Assembly: GCA_048270225.1 (NCBI GenBank)
Contig: JBLWTG010000003.1
Coordinates: forward strand, 186,001-250,000
Direction: 5' to 3'
From: Allopusillimonas sp048270225
GTDB lineage: Bacteria > Pseudomonadota > Gammaproteobacteria > Burkholderiales > Burkholderiaceae_B
Length of the DNA: 64,000 nt
In this document: positions 1 to 7,162 of the stretch, piece after piece
Layout of the letters: each line of letters starts with the position of its first letter
Position numbering within the stretch: position 1 is the first letter of the stretch
The notes under the pieces: generated by a model
Databases searched by the model: none
Seen by the model: the letters and a program-made list of their open reading frames with translations, nothing else
What the model was told of the DNA's origin: nothing
Position numbers and translations under genes: made by a program

Positions 1-1
1 G

Positions 2-307
2 ATGGTGGTCGGCATCATGATGCTGCCCGCAACAGCCGCGCGTTTCTGGGTGGGCGCGGTGGGCAGGCAGATGGTGCTGTCGGCGGCGATCGGCGCCCTG
101 GCGTCCTATCTGGGGCTGCTCTGCTCGTATTACGCCAATGTGCCTACTTCCCCTGCGATTATCTTGGCGGCAGGTTGTATTTACTTCCTTTCGGTCTGTC
201 TGGGCCCCCATGGGGNNNNNNNNNNGATCGCAGCCGAAACCGCCAGCGCCCAGGCGGGGCGCAAGGCGCGCGATCGTCGTGAACGTTTATCCCGCATTCT
301 GGAGTAG
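2..307 (+). CDS. Metal (Zn/Mn) ABC transporter permease, C-terminal part
   Basis: This is the C-terminal end of an ABC-3 family (ZnuB-like) integral membrane permease. What is visible is hydrophobic with about three membrane segments, followed by a basic tail ending in RLSRILE. The 5' part lies before the window, so the ATG at position 2 is probably internal. A run of ten N at 216-225 falls inside the gene. If the gap is not exactly ten bases, the last 26 residues could be misframed. The stop lies 4 bases before the ATG of a zinc-type binding protein, so the two form one operon. The family assignment rests on this context plus the hydrophobic profile. Confidence 0.7.
   Translation: MVVGIMMLPATAARFWVGAVGRQMVLSAAIGALASYLGLLCSYYANVPTSPAIILAAGCIYFLSVCLGPHGXXXXIAAETASAQAGRKARDRRERLSRILE
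216..225. other. Run of ten N (assembly gap)
   Basis: Ten undetermined bases interrupt the permease gene. The true length of the gap is unknown, so reading-frame continuity across it cannot be judged. Confidence 0.99.
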
Positions 308-311
308 TCTG

Positions 312-1403
312 ATGAGACGAACATGCGTTTTCGTTTTTCGAGTTTTATCTTCCTGGGCGCGGGTCCTGCTCGCGGCAAGCGTATTGGTCACGGGCAGTAC
401 CTCCGTGGCGTGGGCGCAGGATGCCGGGCGGGTTGCGCCGCTCAAGGTCGTGGCCACGTTTTCGGTGCTGGGCGATATGGTGCGCGAGGTCGGCGGTGAG
501 TACGTGCAGGTCACGACGATTGTCGGCCCCGATGGCGATGCCCATACCTTTGAGCCCTCGCCCAAAGACATCAAGACGCTTGGGCAGGCCGACATGCTGG
601 TGCTGAACGGGCTGGATTTCGAAGGCTGGCTGCCCAGGCTGCTCAGCGCGTCGGGCTTCAAGGGCAGGCAGGTGCTTGCTTCCGAGGGCGTGACGGTGCG
701 CCATCTCGGCGCCGGCGACATTTTCGCCGGTCATGAGCAGGACGCGCATGGGCACGAGCATGGCGATGAACCCGCAGGGCACGATCACGGCGATGGGCAC
801 GCGGATCATGAGCACCACGATACGCACGGCGACGAAGCAGGCCATCACGAGCATCACCAGGTTGGCGATGTGGATCCCCATGCCTGGCAGGATCTGGCCA
901 ACGGCGAGCTCTACGCGCGCAATATTGCCGAGGGGCTGGCGCAGGCAGACCCGGCGCATGCAGGCTACTACCGCAAGCGCTCCGACCTCTATGTGGCGCA
1001 GATGGAAAAGCTGGATGCCCAGATCAAGGGCGCGTTCAAGGATATACCGCTGGCACGGCGCACTATCCTGACCTCGCACGATGCCTTCGGCTACTTCGGC
1101 CGGGCCTATGGCCTGACCTTTATTTCCGTCGCGGGCTTTTCCAGCGAGGCCGAGCCTACTGCCCGCGATGTGGCGGCCATTGTCGACCTGGCGCGCAAAA
1201 ATCACGTGGCCGGAATATTTGTCGAGAACATCACCAATCCCAAGCTGGTCGAGCAGATTGCGCGGGAAGCCGGGGTTAAGGTTGGCGGCACCTTGTTCTC
1301 GGATGCCCTGGCGCCAGAAGGGCAGCCGGCCGCCAGTTATCTGGGCATGTTTTCCTGGAATGCCGGGCAACTGATCAATACTCTCAAGCCCGAGGCGCAA
1401 TAG
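312..1403 (+). CDS. Zinc/manganese ABC transporter substrate-binding protein (ZnuA-like)
   Basis: This is a periplasmic metal-binding lipocalin-unrelated cluster A-I receptor (ZnuA/TroA family) of 363 residues that delivers metal to the permease just upstream. A signal peptide spans about residues 1-35 (cut after AWA). Expected metal-ligand regions are visible: DAHTFEPSP, DPHAWQD, TSHDAFGYF and a late Asp in GTLFSDALAP. A long His/Asp/Glu-rich loop at about residues 140-185 carries many HxH pairs, as in ZnuA proteins that bind zinc. The ATG at 312 was chosen because it gives a complete signal peptide right after the permease stop. The metal could be Zn or Mn; the His-rich loop favours Zn. Confidence 0.88.
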   Translation: MRRTCVFVFRVLSSWARVLLAASVLVTGSTSVAWAQDAGRVAPLKVVATFSVLGDMVREVGGEYVQVTTIVGPDGDAHTFEPSPKDIKTLGQADMLVLNGLDFEGWLPRLLSASGFKGRQVLASEGVTVRHLGAGDIFAGHEQDAHGHEHGDEPAGHDHGDGHADHEHHDTHGDEAGHHEHHQVGDVDPHAWQDLANGELYARNIAEGLAQADPAHAGYYRKRSDLYVAQMEKLDAQIKGAFKDIPLARRTILTSHDAFGYFGRAYGLTFISVAGFSSEAEPTARDVAAIVDLARKNHVAGIFVENITNPKLVEQIAREAGVKVGGTLFSDALAPEGQPAASYLGMFSWNAGQLINTLKPEAQ

Positions 1404-1407
1404 TACT

Positions 1408-1428
1408 GCCTTGCGCGCCGCGCAAGGC
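1408..1428. terminator. Hairpin between convergent genes (possible bidirectional terminator)
   Basis: GCCTTGCG (1408-1415) pairs perfectly with CGCAAGGC (1421-1428) around a 5-base loop. It lies in the 27-base gap between the convergent znuA-like and xerC genes. No U-tract follows on either strand, so terminator function is only suggested by position. Confidence 0.4.
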
Positions 1429-1430
1429 GC

Positions 1431-2378
1431 TCAGCGCTTGCGCGCGCGCGGATGGGCCTGGTCGTAGGCCTGGGCCAGGTGTTGGAAATCCAGCTGGGTA
1501 TAGATCTGCGTGGTGGAAATATTCGCATGGCCAAGCAGTTCCTGCACGGCGCGCAAATCCTGGGCCGACTGCAGCATGTGGCTGGCAAAGCTGTGGCGCA
1601 GGCTGTGTGGATGAACATGCACAGGCAGGCCGGCCAATGCCGCCAGACGGTCTAGTTGAGACTGCACGACGCGAGGGCTGATGCGCTTGCCGCGCGCGCC
1701 CAAGAACAGCGCGGCGTCGGTGTCCGCATCGGCATGGCCGTTCAGCAGTTGTTCGCGCAGTGGCAGCCAGCGCTCGATGGCGGCAATGGCTTTACCGCCC
1801 AAGGGCACGCTGCGGGTCTTGCCGCCCTTGCCGTGGACAATGGCTTCGTGTTCGGACAGTTGTATCCAGCTTTTGGATTCATAGCCATCCCTGCGTGTGT
1901 GCTGTCTGTCCAGGCTGACCAGTTCGGCAAGCCTCAGACCGCTGGAGTACAGAACCTCGAACATGGCCTGGTCGCGGCAGGCGACAGGGCCCTCAGGCTC
2001 GGGCAGCCCGGGACGGTCCAGCAGCACCTGGGCCTGTTCGACTGACAATGCCTTGGGCAGGCTGCGAGGTATTTTGGGGGCGCGTACACCGGCAACGGGA
2101 TTGGCATCCATGCCTGCGCGCGGCGCCCACCATTGGTAAAAGCCCCGCCAGGCGGCCAGCGCGCGGGCCAGGCTGCGCGGCTTGTGGCCCTGGGCATGCA
2201 GGCGCCCCAAGGCCTGACGGATATGGCTTTCTGTGAACGCCGCCAGGGGCAGCTCGGGATGGTGCTGCACGAGATGATGCAGGTCTTGCCGGTAGCCAGA
2301 CAGGGTATGCGCTGAATACCGGCGGTTGGCCTGAAGATGCGCCAGCCATTGCTCCATGTCGGCCGGAAGCGCGTGCAT
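1431..2378 (-). CDS. xerC: Tyrosine recombinase XerC
   Basis: This site-specific recombinase (315 aa) would act with XerD at dif to resolve chromosome dimers at division. The N-terminal SAM-like DNA-binding domain (about residues 8-95) is followed by the catalytic domain. Catalytic residues are visible: Arg in SSGLRLAEL, His-x-x-Arg in HPHSLRHSFASH, His in LLGHANIST and the nucleophilic Tyr in TQIYTQLD. It is the last gene of the lpxL-dapF-DUF484-xerC run, 9 bases after DUF484, an order seen in Bordetella relatives and similar to dapF-yigA-xerC in enterobacteria. Confidence 0.93.
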   Translation of the reverse strand: MHALPADMEQWLAHLQANRRYSAHTLSGYRQDLHHLVQHHPELPLAAFTESHIRQALGRLHAQGHKPRSLARALAAWRGFYQWWAPRAGMDANPVAGVRAPKIPRSLPKALSVEQAQVLLDRPGLPEPEGPVACRDQAMFEVLYSSGLRLAELVSLDRQHTRRDGYESKSWIQLSEHEAIVHGKGGKTRSVPLGGKAIAAIERWLPLREQLLNGHADADTDAALFLGARGKRISPRVVQSQLDRLAALAGLPVHVHPHSLRHSFASHMLQSAQDLRAVQELLGHANISTTQIYTQLDFQHLAQAYDQAHPRARKR

Positions 2379-2387
2379 GGCGGAACC

Positions 2388-3071
2388 TCAGGCGGCGTCG
2401 GGCCCGGCGGGCTGGCGCAGGCGCGAGAGGCTGGCGCTGGCCAGGCGGTTGATCGTTTCCAGAAAAACCGTGCCCATGTCGGCGGAAAAATGCTCGGGGT
2501 CGTCCGAGCCCAGTACCAGCAGACCCATCGGCTCGGCATGGCCATCGGCGCGCAGGGCGATGATGGCCAGCGAGGCGGGCGGCGTGCCCAGCCAGCCAGC
2601 CGGTTCCTGGCCCGCCAGCGGGCCGCAATAAGGCTTTTCCAGGCTCCGGGCGTATTCGCGCACGGCATCGGTAACGTCTTCGGTGAACTCGCTGCCTTGC
2701 AGACGGGGTACGTCCCAGAGCCGCAGTGCGATGGCTGGCAGCTCGAACATGTCACTCAGGCTGCGCACGATATGGCCAGGGATCTGGCGATAATCGTCTT
2801 CTGCCAGCATGCGGCAGCACCAGTCGGTGAGCGTGCTGCTGATTCTTTCGTTGCCCGTGGCGTTCTGCAGCAGGCCCGACAGCTTCCATTCCAGGTCTTT
2901 GGTGCGCGCACGCAGCGTCATGATCTGCCGCTCGCCCAGCGAGATGGCGCGGGTTTCGTTGGGATGGGGGACGCGCAGCTCGGCAAAGACATGCGCATGG
3001 TCGCGGAAGAAGGAAGGATTATCCTGCAGAAACAGGGCAATGTCTTCAGGGGAAAGGCTATCTGCGCTCAT
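2388..3071 (-). CDS. DUF484 family protein
   Basis: This protein of 227 residues belongs to the DUF484 (YigA) family, a GAF-like cytoplasmic protein of unknown function. The N-terminus has the typical opening with FLQDNPSFF, followed by a coiled-coil-like helix and a GAF-like fold. Its ATG (3069-3071) overlaps the dapF stop in an ATGA arrangement, so it is translationally coupled between dapF and xerC. The family is regularly found beside xerC, but its role there has not been established to my knowledge. Confidence 0.88.
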   Translation of the reverse strand: MSADSLSPEDIALFLQDNPSFFRDHAHVFAELRVPHPNETRAISLGERQIMTLRARTKDLEWKLSGLLQNATGNERISSTLTDWCCRMLAEDDYRQIPGHIVRSLSDMFELPAIALRLWDVPRLQGSEFTEDVTDAVREYARSLEKPYCGPLAGQEPAGWLGTPPASLAIIALRADGHAEPMGLLVLGSDDPEHFSADMGTVFLETINRLASASLSRLRQPAGPDAA

Positions 3072-3997
3072 GTGCTGGAGGTGTCCTTGTTGGTGTTCAT
3101 GCCTGAGGGCGTCAGGCCGGTTTGCGATGCCATCTGCCGGGTGAGGGCATCAATGTCGACCTGGCCGGAAAATACGGTGGCAGTGGGGCCGCTCATGAGC
3201 AGGCGTTCGCCGTCCCAGGAAATGGTGAGTACGCCGCCGTGGGTTTGTACGCTGACCGGGCTGTCCAGCAGGCCGCGGCGTATGCCGGCCACCACGGCGG
3301 CGCAGGCGCCTGTACCGCAAGCCAGGGTTTCGCCGGCGCCGCGTTCATAGACGCGCAGCGCGATGGCATGCCGGCTGAGTATCTGCATGAATCCTGCATT
3401 GACGCGCCGGGCGAAGCGGGGGTGGGATTCGATGAGCGGGCCTGTGGTGCCGACCGGTGCGCTGGCGATGTCATCGACCACCTGCACGGCATGGGGGTTG
3501 GAAACGGCGACCAGGGACAGATGGGCCTGGCCGGCGCCTGGCAGCGGCAGCACCCACAGGGTATCTTCGCCGCAGGCCTGGGATGTCAGGCCGGTGGTGT
3601 CGAAACCGACGTCCTGCGGCGAGTGGCTGGTTTGGCCCATTTCCACGGAAACGCAGTCGTCGCCGGTGTTGCTCAGCGTGATCAGCCCCGTGCTGATTTC
3701 GGCGCGCAGCGGGTTGCGGCGCGACAGGCCCTGCTCATGCACAAAGCGCACAAAGCAGCGCGCTCCGTTGCCGCAGTGCTCGACTTCGCCGCCGTCCGCG
3801 TTGAAGATGCGGTAGCGGAAGTCGGCCTCTGGGTGCAGTGGCGTTTCGACCAGCAGCAGTTGATCCGCGCCAATGCCAAAGTGGCGGTCCGCAAGCGCGC
3901 GCGCCCGCTCAGGCGTCATGTCGATGTTTTGCCGCACGCCGTCGAGCACGACAAAATCATTGCCGGCCCCGTGCATTTTTACGAAGTTCCAGATCAT
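3068..3997 (-). CDS. dapF: Diaminopimelate epimerase
   Basis: DapF (309 aa) converts LL- to meso-diaminopimelate in the lysine/peptidoglycan pathway. The two catalytic cysteines are present in NADGGEVEHCGNGARC and ETLACGTGACA, and the N-terminal HGAGNDFVVLD motif is intact. I start it at the ATG whose complement is 3995-3997 (MIWNFVKMHG). The reading frame continues upstream for 87 codons, but that extension is not DapF-like. The 3' end overlaps the DUF484 start by 4 bases. Confidence 0.95.
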   Translation of the reverse strand: MIWNFVKMHGAGNDFVVLDGVRQNIDMTPERARALADRHFGIGADQLLLVETPLHPEADFRYRIFNADGGEVEHCGNGARCFVRFVHEQGLSRRNPLRAEISTGLITLSNTGDDCVSVEMGQTSHSPQDVGFDTTGLTSQACGEDTLWVLPLPGAGQAHLSLVAVSNPHAVQVVDDIASAPVGTTGPLIESHPRFARRVNAGFMQILSRHAIALRVYERGAGETLACGTGACAAVVAGIRRGLLDSPVSVQTHGGVLTISWDGERLLMSGPTATVFSGQVDIDALTRQMASQTGLTPSGMNTNKDTSST

Positions 3998-4121
3998 CTG
4001 ACCATTATCGCGGATTACAGGGCATTTGTCCGCAATATGGCCTGGTTTGCCGCCTTTGTGCAGGCGATGCGCGACACCGGCATACTGAATTCTGGTATGG
4101 CGGGCGACGCGCCGGGCGCGA

Positions 4122-5012
4122 TCAGTAAACGCCGGGCTGTCCCTCGGGGCGGGTCTTGAAGCGGCGGTGCACCCAGTAGTACTGGGGAGGATCGACGCGC
4201 ACCCAGGTTTCGATAAGCTGGTTGACTCGGGCGGTGGCCGCTTCCGGGGTTTGTTCACCCGGAAAATCCTGCAGCGGCGGCATCACCGCTACCTGATAGC
4301 GACCGGTGTCCAGGTCCAGGCGGCTGACAATCGGGAGTACCGCCGCATTCCAGGTACGGGCGATTTGGGCTGTCGTGGGGAGGGTAGCCGCCTGTACACC
4401 GAAAAAGGGCGAGAACACGGCGCCCGACCGACCAAAATCCATGTCGGGCAGGTAATAGACCGGCAGCCCGTTGCGCAGGTGGCGGATCAGCCCGCGCACA
4501 CCTTCCTTGCGGCTGATCAGGTGCACGATGTTAAAGCGCGCGCGTCCTTCCCGCACGATCTGGTCTACATCCTGGTCGCTTTGCCTGGTGTACATGGTGG
4601 CGGACTCATCGACAAACATGGTCATGCGGGTTGCCGCTGCATCCAGGCCGATGAAGTGCGGCGCCAGCAGGATAATGCGGCGCTTGTCGCGCAAGGCCTG
4701 CAACAGATGTTCCTGCCCCGTGATCGAGATCGTATCCACGATGGCCTGGGGCTCGCCGAACCAGCATAGTCCGCGATCCACGACAGACTGCGCCAGCAGA
4801 TTGAAGTGGCGGCGCACCCATTGCTCGCGCTCTGCCTCGCTGTGCTGGGGAAAGCATAACGCCAGGTTGGTGCGCACAATGTGGGCGCGCGAGCGCAGCA
4901 GCCGCAGCGCGAGCCAGCCCAGCACCCGGCCCCAGCGCAGGCGGGTTGCAGTCGGGCATCTGCCGAAATACCTGAACAGCGCGCGCAGCGCGGGGAGCTT
5001 GTTCAGCTTCAT
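4122..5012 (-). CDS. Lysophospholipid/lipid A acyltransferase (LpxL/HtrB family)
   Basis: This inner-membrane acyltransferase (296 aa) has the HX4D catalytic box as HFIGLD and a downstream DMDFGRSGAVFSPFFG block typical of LpxL/LpxM. The family transfers a secondary acyl chain to lipid A. An N-terminal hydrophobic stretch (about residues 20-40, LGWLALRLL) anchors it. The ATG at 5012 gives the usual LpxL length of about 300 aa. It heads the run leading into dapF, 124 bases away. Which acyl chain and position it uses cannot be told from the sequence. Confidence 0.87.
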   Translation of the reverse strand: MKLNKLPALRALFRYFGRCPTATRLRWGRVLGWLALRLLRSRAHIVRTNLALCFPQHSEAEREQWVRRHFNLLAQSVVDRGLCWFGEPQAIVDTISITGQEHLLQALRDKRRIILLAPHFIGLDAAATRMTMFVDESATMYTRQSDQDVDQIVREGRARFNIVHLISRKEGVRGLIRHLRNGLPVYYLPDMDFGRSGAVFSPFFGVQAATLPTTAQIARTWNAAVLPIVSRLDLDTGRYQVAVMPPLQDFPGEQTPEAATARVNQLIETWVRVDPPQYYWVHRRFKTRPEGQPGVY

Positions 5013-5290
5013 GCGGCGGCATCTCCAGTGCCGGCGGGGCCAGCGGGTATGGCGGTGTCGGAGATGCCGTTCCAGAGGATGTGGTCTGGGCAACAAGGCA
5101 TGTGGATTTCCATGGCGTGATTAAGGGCAGCGGGCGAACGCCCGGGCTGGCCGACGATGGCCTGGCCAGCCGCTGCGGCGCACCCGCCTCTGCGCAGGCC
5201 GCCAGCCGCGTGCGAGCCAGCGCTATAGTGTATTCGCATTTTCAGGGCCTCTCGTATTCCCCACGCCAACCCTGACGCCAACCCGAGAAT
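5013..5290. other. Intergenic region between lpxL-type gene and metK, no gene assigned
   Basis: I see no convincing gene here. A minus-strand frame runs 5281-5009 and its stop overlaps the acyltransferase ATG as ATGA. Its product is Gly/Ala-rich and shows no recognisable domain. The region should contain the promoter of the acyltransferase operon. Confidence 0.5.
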
Positions 5291-5321
5291 TTGGGTGCTT
5301 GATCATTTTTTGGCTTAAAAT
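5291..5321 (+). promoter_or_regulatory. Candidate sigma-70 promoter of metK inside an inverted repeat
   Basis: TTGGGT (5291-5296), an 18-base spacer and TTAAAA (5315-5320) form a fair sigma-70 promoter, which predicts a leader of about 175 bases. The box region is framed by TGGGTGC (5292-5298) and GCACCCA (5323-5329), a 7-bp inverted repeat that could be an operator. The call is weak. Confidence 0.35.
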
Positions 5322-5434
5322 GGCACCCATCGCTGAGTTAAACGACAACTTGCGGGGCGATGGCGCAGTTCCTGTCACGGAATGTGCGCCGAAAATCCGC
5401 TAAAGCGTCGCGCCCTGATTTACCTGCTGCGCAG

Positions 5435-5497
5435 ATGTCCGAGGTGCAACGCGTTTCGTTCAACCTCACGCTGGATATCCAGCGCTTCATAGGACGT
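5435..5497 (+). promoter_or_regulatory. Candidate structured metK leader: three-way junction covering the Shine-Dalgarno
   Basis: Three helices fold without strain. P1 pairs ATGTCC (5435-5440) with GGACGT (5492-5497). P2 pairs GAGGT (5441-5445) with ACCTC (5463-5467), then AACG (5448-5451) with CGTT (5457-5460). P3 is CGCTGG/CCAGCG (5469-5474/5479-5484) with an ATAT loop. The 3' strand of P1 contains AGGA (5491-5494), the only good Shine-Dalgarno for the GTG at 5504. Closing P1 would therefore block metK translation. The layout resembles the SMK-box (SAM-III) strategy, but I do not recognise its consensus. Ligand and function are inference. Confidence 0.45.
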
Positions 5498-5503
5498 ATC
5501 GCT

Positions 5504-6667
5504 GTGGCAAATAACGATTTTCTGTTTACTTCCGAATCCGTATCCGAAGGCCATCCAGACAAGGTGGCGGACCAGATCTCCGATTCCATACTCGACGCCA
5601 TTTTCACCGAAGATCCCAACGCGCGGGTTGCTGCCGAAACCCTGTGCAACACCGGCCTGGTCGTGCTTGCGGGTGAAATCACCACGACCGCCAATATCGA
5701 CTACATCCAGGTGGCGCGCGACACCATCAAGCGCATCGGCTACGACAACACCGATTACGGCATCGACTACAAGGGTTGTGCTGTGCTGGTCGCCTACGAC
5801 AAGCAGTCGCCGGACATCGCCCAGGGCGTGGACCGCAGCAGCGAAGAGGTGCTCAACCAGGGCGCCGGCGATCAGGGCCTGATGTTTGGCTATGCCTGCG
5901 ACGAAACGCCTGACCTCATGCCTGCACCGATCTGGTATGCGCACCGTCTGGTCCAGCGCCAGAGCGAGCTGCGCAAGGACGGCCGCCTGCCCTGGCTGCG
6001 TCCCGATGCCAAGTCCCAGGTTACCTTCCGCTATGTCGACGGCAAGCCGGTCGAGGTCGATACCGTTGTGCTGTCCACCCAGCACGCGCCGGACATCTCC
6101 CAGGACGACATCCGCGACGCAGTCATCGAGAACATCATCAAGCCCAGCTTTCCCGATGGCTTGCTCACGGCCAAAACCCGTTTCATGGTCAATCCCACGG
6201 GCGTATTCGTGATCGGCGGCCCGCAGGGCGATTGCGGGCTGACAGGCCGCAAGATCATCGTCGACACCTACGGCGGCGCCTGCCCCCATGGCGGCGGCGC
6301 GTTTTCCGGCAAGGATCCCTCCAAGGTCGACCGCTCGGCTGCCTACGCGGCCCGCTATGTGGCCAAGAACATCGTCGCCGCGGGCTTGGCGCGCCAGTGC
6401 CAGGTGCAGGTCAGCTATGCCATCGGTGTGGCCGAGCCCATCAACATCACGGTCTACACCGAAGGCACGGGCATCATTCCCGACGCGCAGATCGAGCGCC
6501 TGGTGCGCGAGCATTTCGACCTGCGTCCCAAGGGCATCATCAATATGCTGGATCTGTTGCGTCCCATTTATGCCAAGACGGCGGCGTATGGCCATTTCGG
6601 CCGTGCCGAGCCCGAATTCAGCTGGGAAGCCACCGACAAGATCCAGGCTCTGAAGCAAGCGGCCTGA
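5504..6667 (+). CDS. metK: S-adenosylmethionine synthetase
   Basis: MetK (387 aa) makes SAM from methionine and ATP. Signature motifs are all present: SEGHPDKVADQ near the N-terminus, GAGDQGLMFGYA, and the P-loop-like GGGAFSGKDPSKVDRSA. The length equals that of Bordetella MetK. The start is GTG at 5504 (product MANNDFLF...), preceded by AGGA 9 bases upstream. The frame stays open upstream to 5360, but that extension is not MetK. It sits in a cluster with ahcY and metF, so the activated-methyl cycle genes are together. Regulation by a structured leader is proposed separately. Confidence 0.97.
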   Translation: MANNDFLFTSESVSEGHPDKVADQISDSILDAIFTEDPNARVAAETLCNTGLVVLAGEITTTANIDYIQVARDTIKRIGYDNTDYGIDYKGCAVLVAYDKQSPDIAQGVDRSSEEVLNQGAGDQGLMFGYACDETPDLMPAPIWYAHRLVQRQSELRKDGRLPWLRPDAKSQVTFRYVDGKPVEVDTVVLSTQHAPDISQDDIRDAVIENIIKPSFPDGLLTAKTRFMVNPTGVFVIGGPQGDCGLTGRKIIVDTYGGACPHGGGAFSGKDPSKVDRSAAYAARYVAKNIVAAGLARQCQVQVSYAIGVAEPINITVYTEGTGIIPDAQIERLVREHFDLRPKGIINMLDLLRPIYAKTAAYGHFGRAEPEFSWEATDKIQALKQAA

Positions 6668-6668
6668 C

Positions 6669-6911
6669 ATGAAAATCACCGAGGCGCATCGGGAGCCGGC
6701 TGCCCCCGTCGAGGCCGCCTCGGATAACAGCCGCAGCCTGTCGGTGTCCGATTCTCCGTGCGTTGCGGTCTGCTCCACGCTGTACGACGACATCTGCCGG
6801 GGCTGCGGCCGCACGGCCATGGAAGTGGCCAATTGGGTTTTTCTCGACGAAGACGAGAAGCGGCTCATCTGGCAGCGCATCAAGGCCCAGGGCTATCCGC
6901 GCCGGGGTTGA
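6669..6911 (+). CDS. DUF1289 family cysteine-rich protein
   Basis: This small soluble protein (80 aa) has the DUF1289 (YdhL-like) pattern PCVAVC...CRGCGR followed by a conserved W and an IWQRIKAQG tail. The four cysteines suggest a metal- or Fe-S-binding site. Its ATG lies one base after the metK stop, so it is probably co-translated with metK. The family has no assigned biochemical role that I know of. Confidence 0.85.
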   Translation: MKITEAHREPAAPVEAASDNSRSLSVSDSPCVAVCSTLYDDICRGCGRTAMEVANWVFLDEDEKRLIWQRIKAQGYPRRG

Positions 6912-6993
6912 TGGCGCGGGACAGTCAGGCTGGCAATGCCCTGCGCATACCGGCCTGCGGCAGCCGGCCGATTACGATACAATCCTCCTGACT

Positions 6994-7112
6994 TTCCGAG
7001 GAGCGCTGCAACGGCGCCGGAACCGCGCCTGACGCTGGTTCGGCCCGCCAGGCTTGGGATGTTTTCTGTTTCAACGGCGCTCATCGTTTCCCTGTACGGG
7101 CAAGGATGAGCG
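6994..7112 (+). promoter_or_regulatory. S-adenosylhomocysteine (SAH) riboswitch
   Basis: This matches the SAH riboswitch consensus CCGAGGAGCGCUGCAAC...CCAGGCUUGG and lies before ahcY, its usual partner. P1 pairs 6995-7000 with 7053-7058. The pseudoknot P4 pairs GAGCGCTG (7001-7008) with CGGCGCTC (7075-7082), 8 bp including one G-U. Part of that 3' strand, CGCTCATC (7078-7085), can instead pair perfectly with GATGAGCG (7105-7112). This gives a mutually exclusive hairpin that probably acts as the expression platform. In the known class, SAH binding turns expression on. The ahcY ATG is 51 bases downstream. Confidence 0.92.
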
Positions 7113-7162
7113 TTTCTCGCCTCTGATGCGCCCCGGCCGGTACAGGTTTATGGGAAATTGCC

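Noticed and set aside
732..860. His codon-rich stretch as a tandem DNA repeat or CRISPR-like array
   Set aside because: Units are irregular and encode the His-rich metal loop of the binding protein.
345..1400. Long minus-strand open frame opposite the znuA-like gene
   Set aside because: It is a shadow of a high-GC gene with clear binding-protein motifs on the plus strand.
1431..2378. XerC-type recombinase as a mobile-element integrase
   Set aside because: It has the XerC length and lies in the conserved dapF-DUF484-xerC order with no flanking repeats or cargo.
3998..4258. Upstream extension of dapF by 87 codons
   Set aside because: The DapF family begins at MIWNFVKMHGAGND; the extra residues look like translated intergenic DNA overlapping the neighbouring gene.
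5009..5281. Minus-strand 90-codon frame whose stop overlaps the lpxL-type ATG as ATGA
   Set aside because: The product is Gly/Ala-rich with no recognisable domain or signal and no good ribosome site. The overlap alone is not enough to call a gene.
5360..5503. Upstream extension of metK in frame
   Set aside because: It is a 48-codon run with no homology to MetK; the conserved start is GTG 5504 and the DNA better explains an RNA structure.
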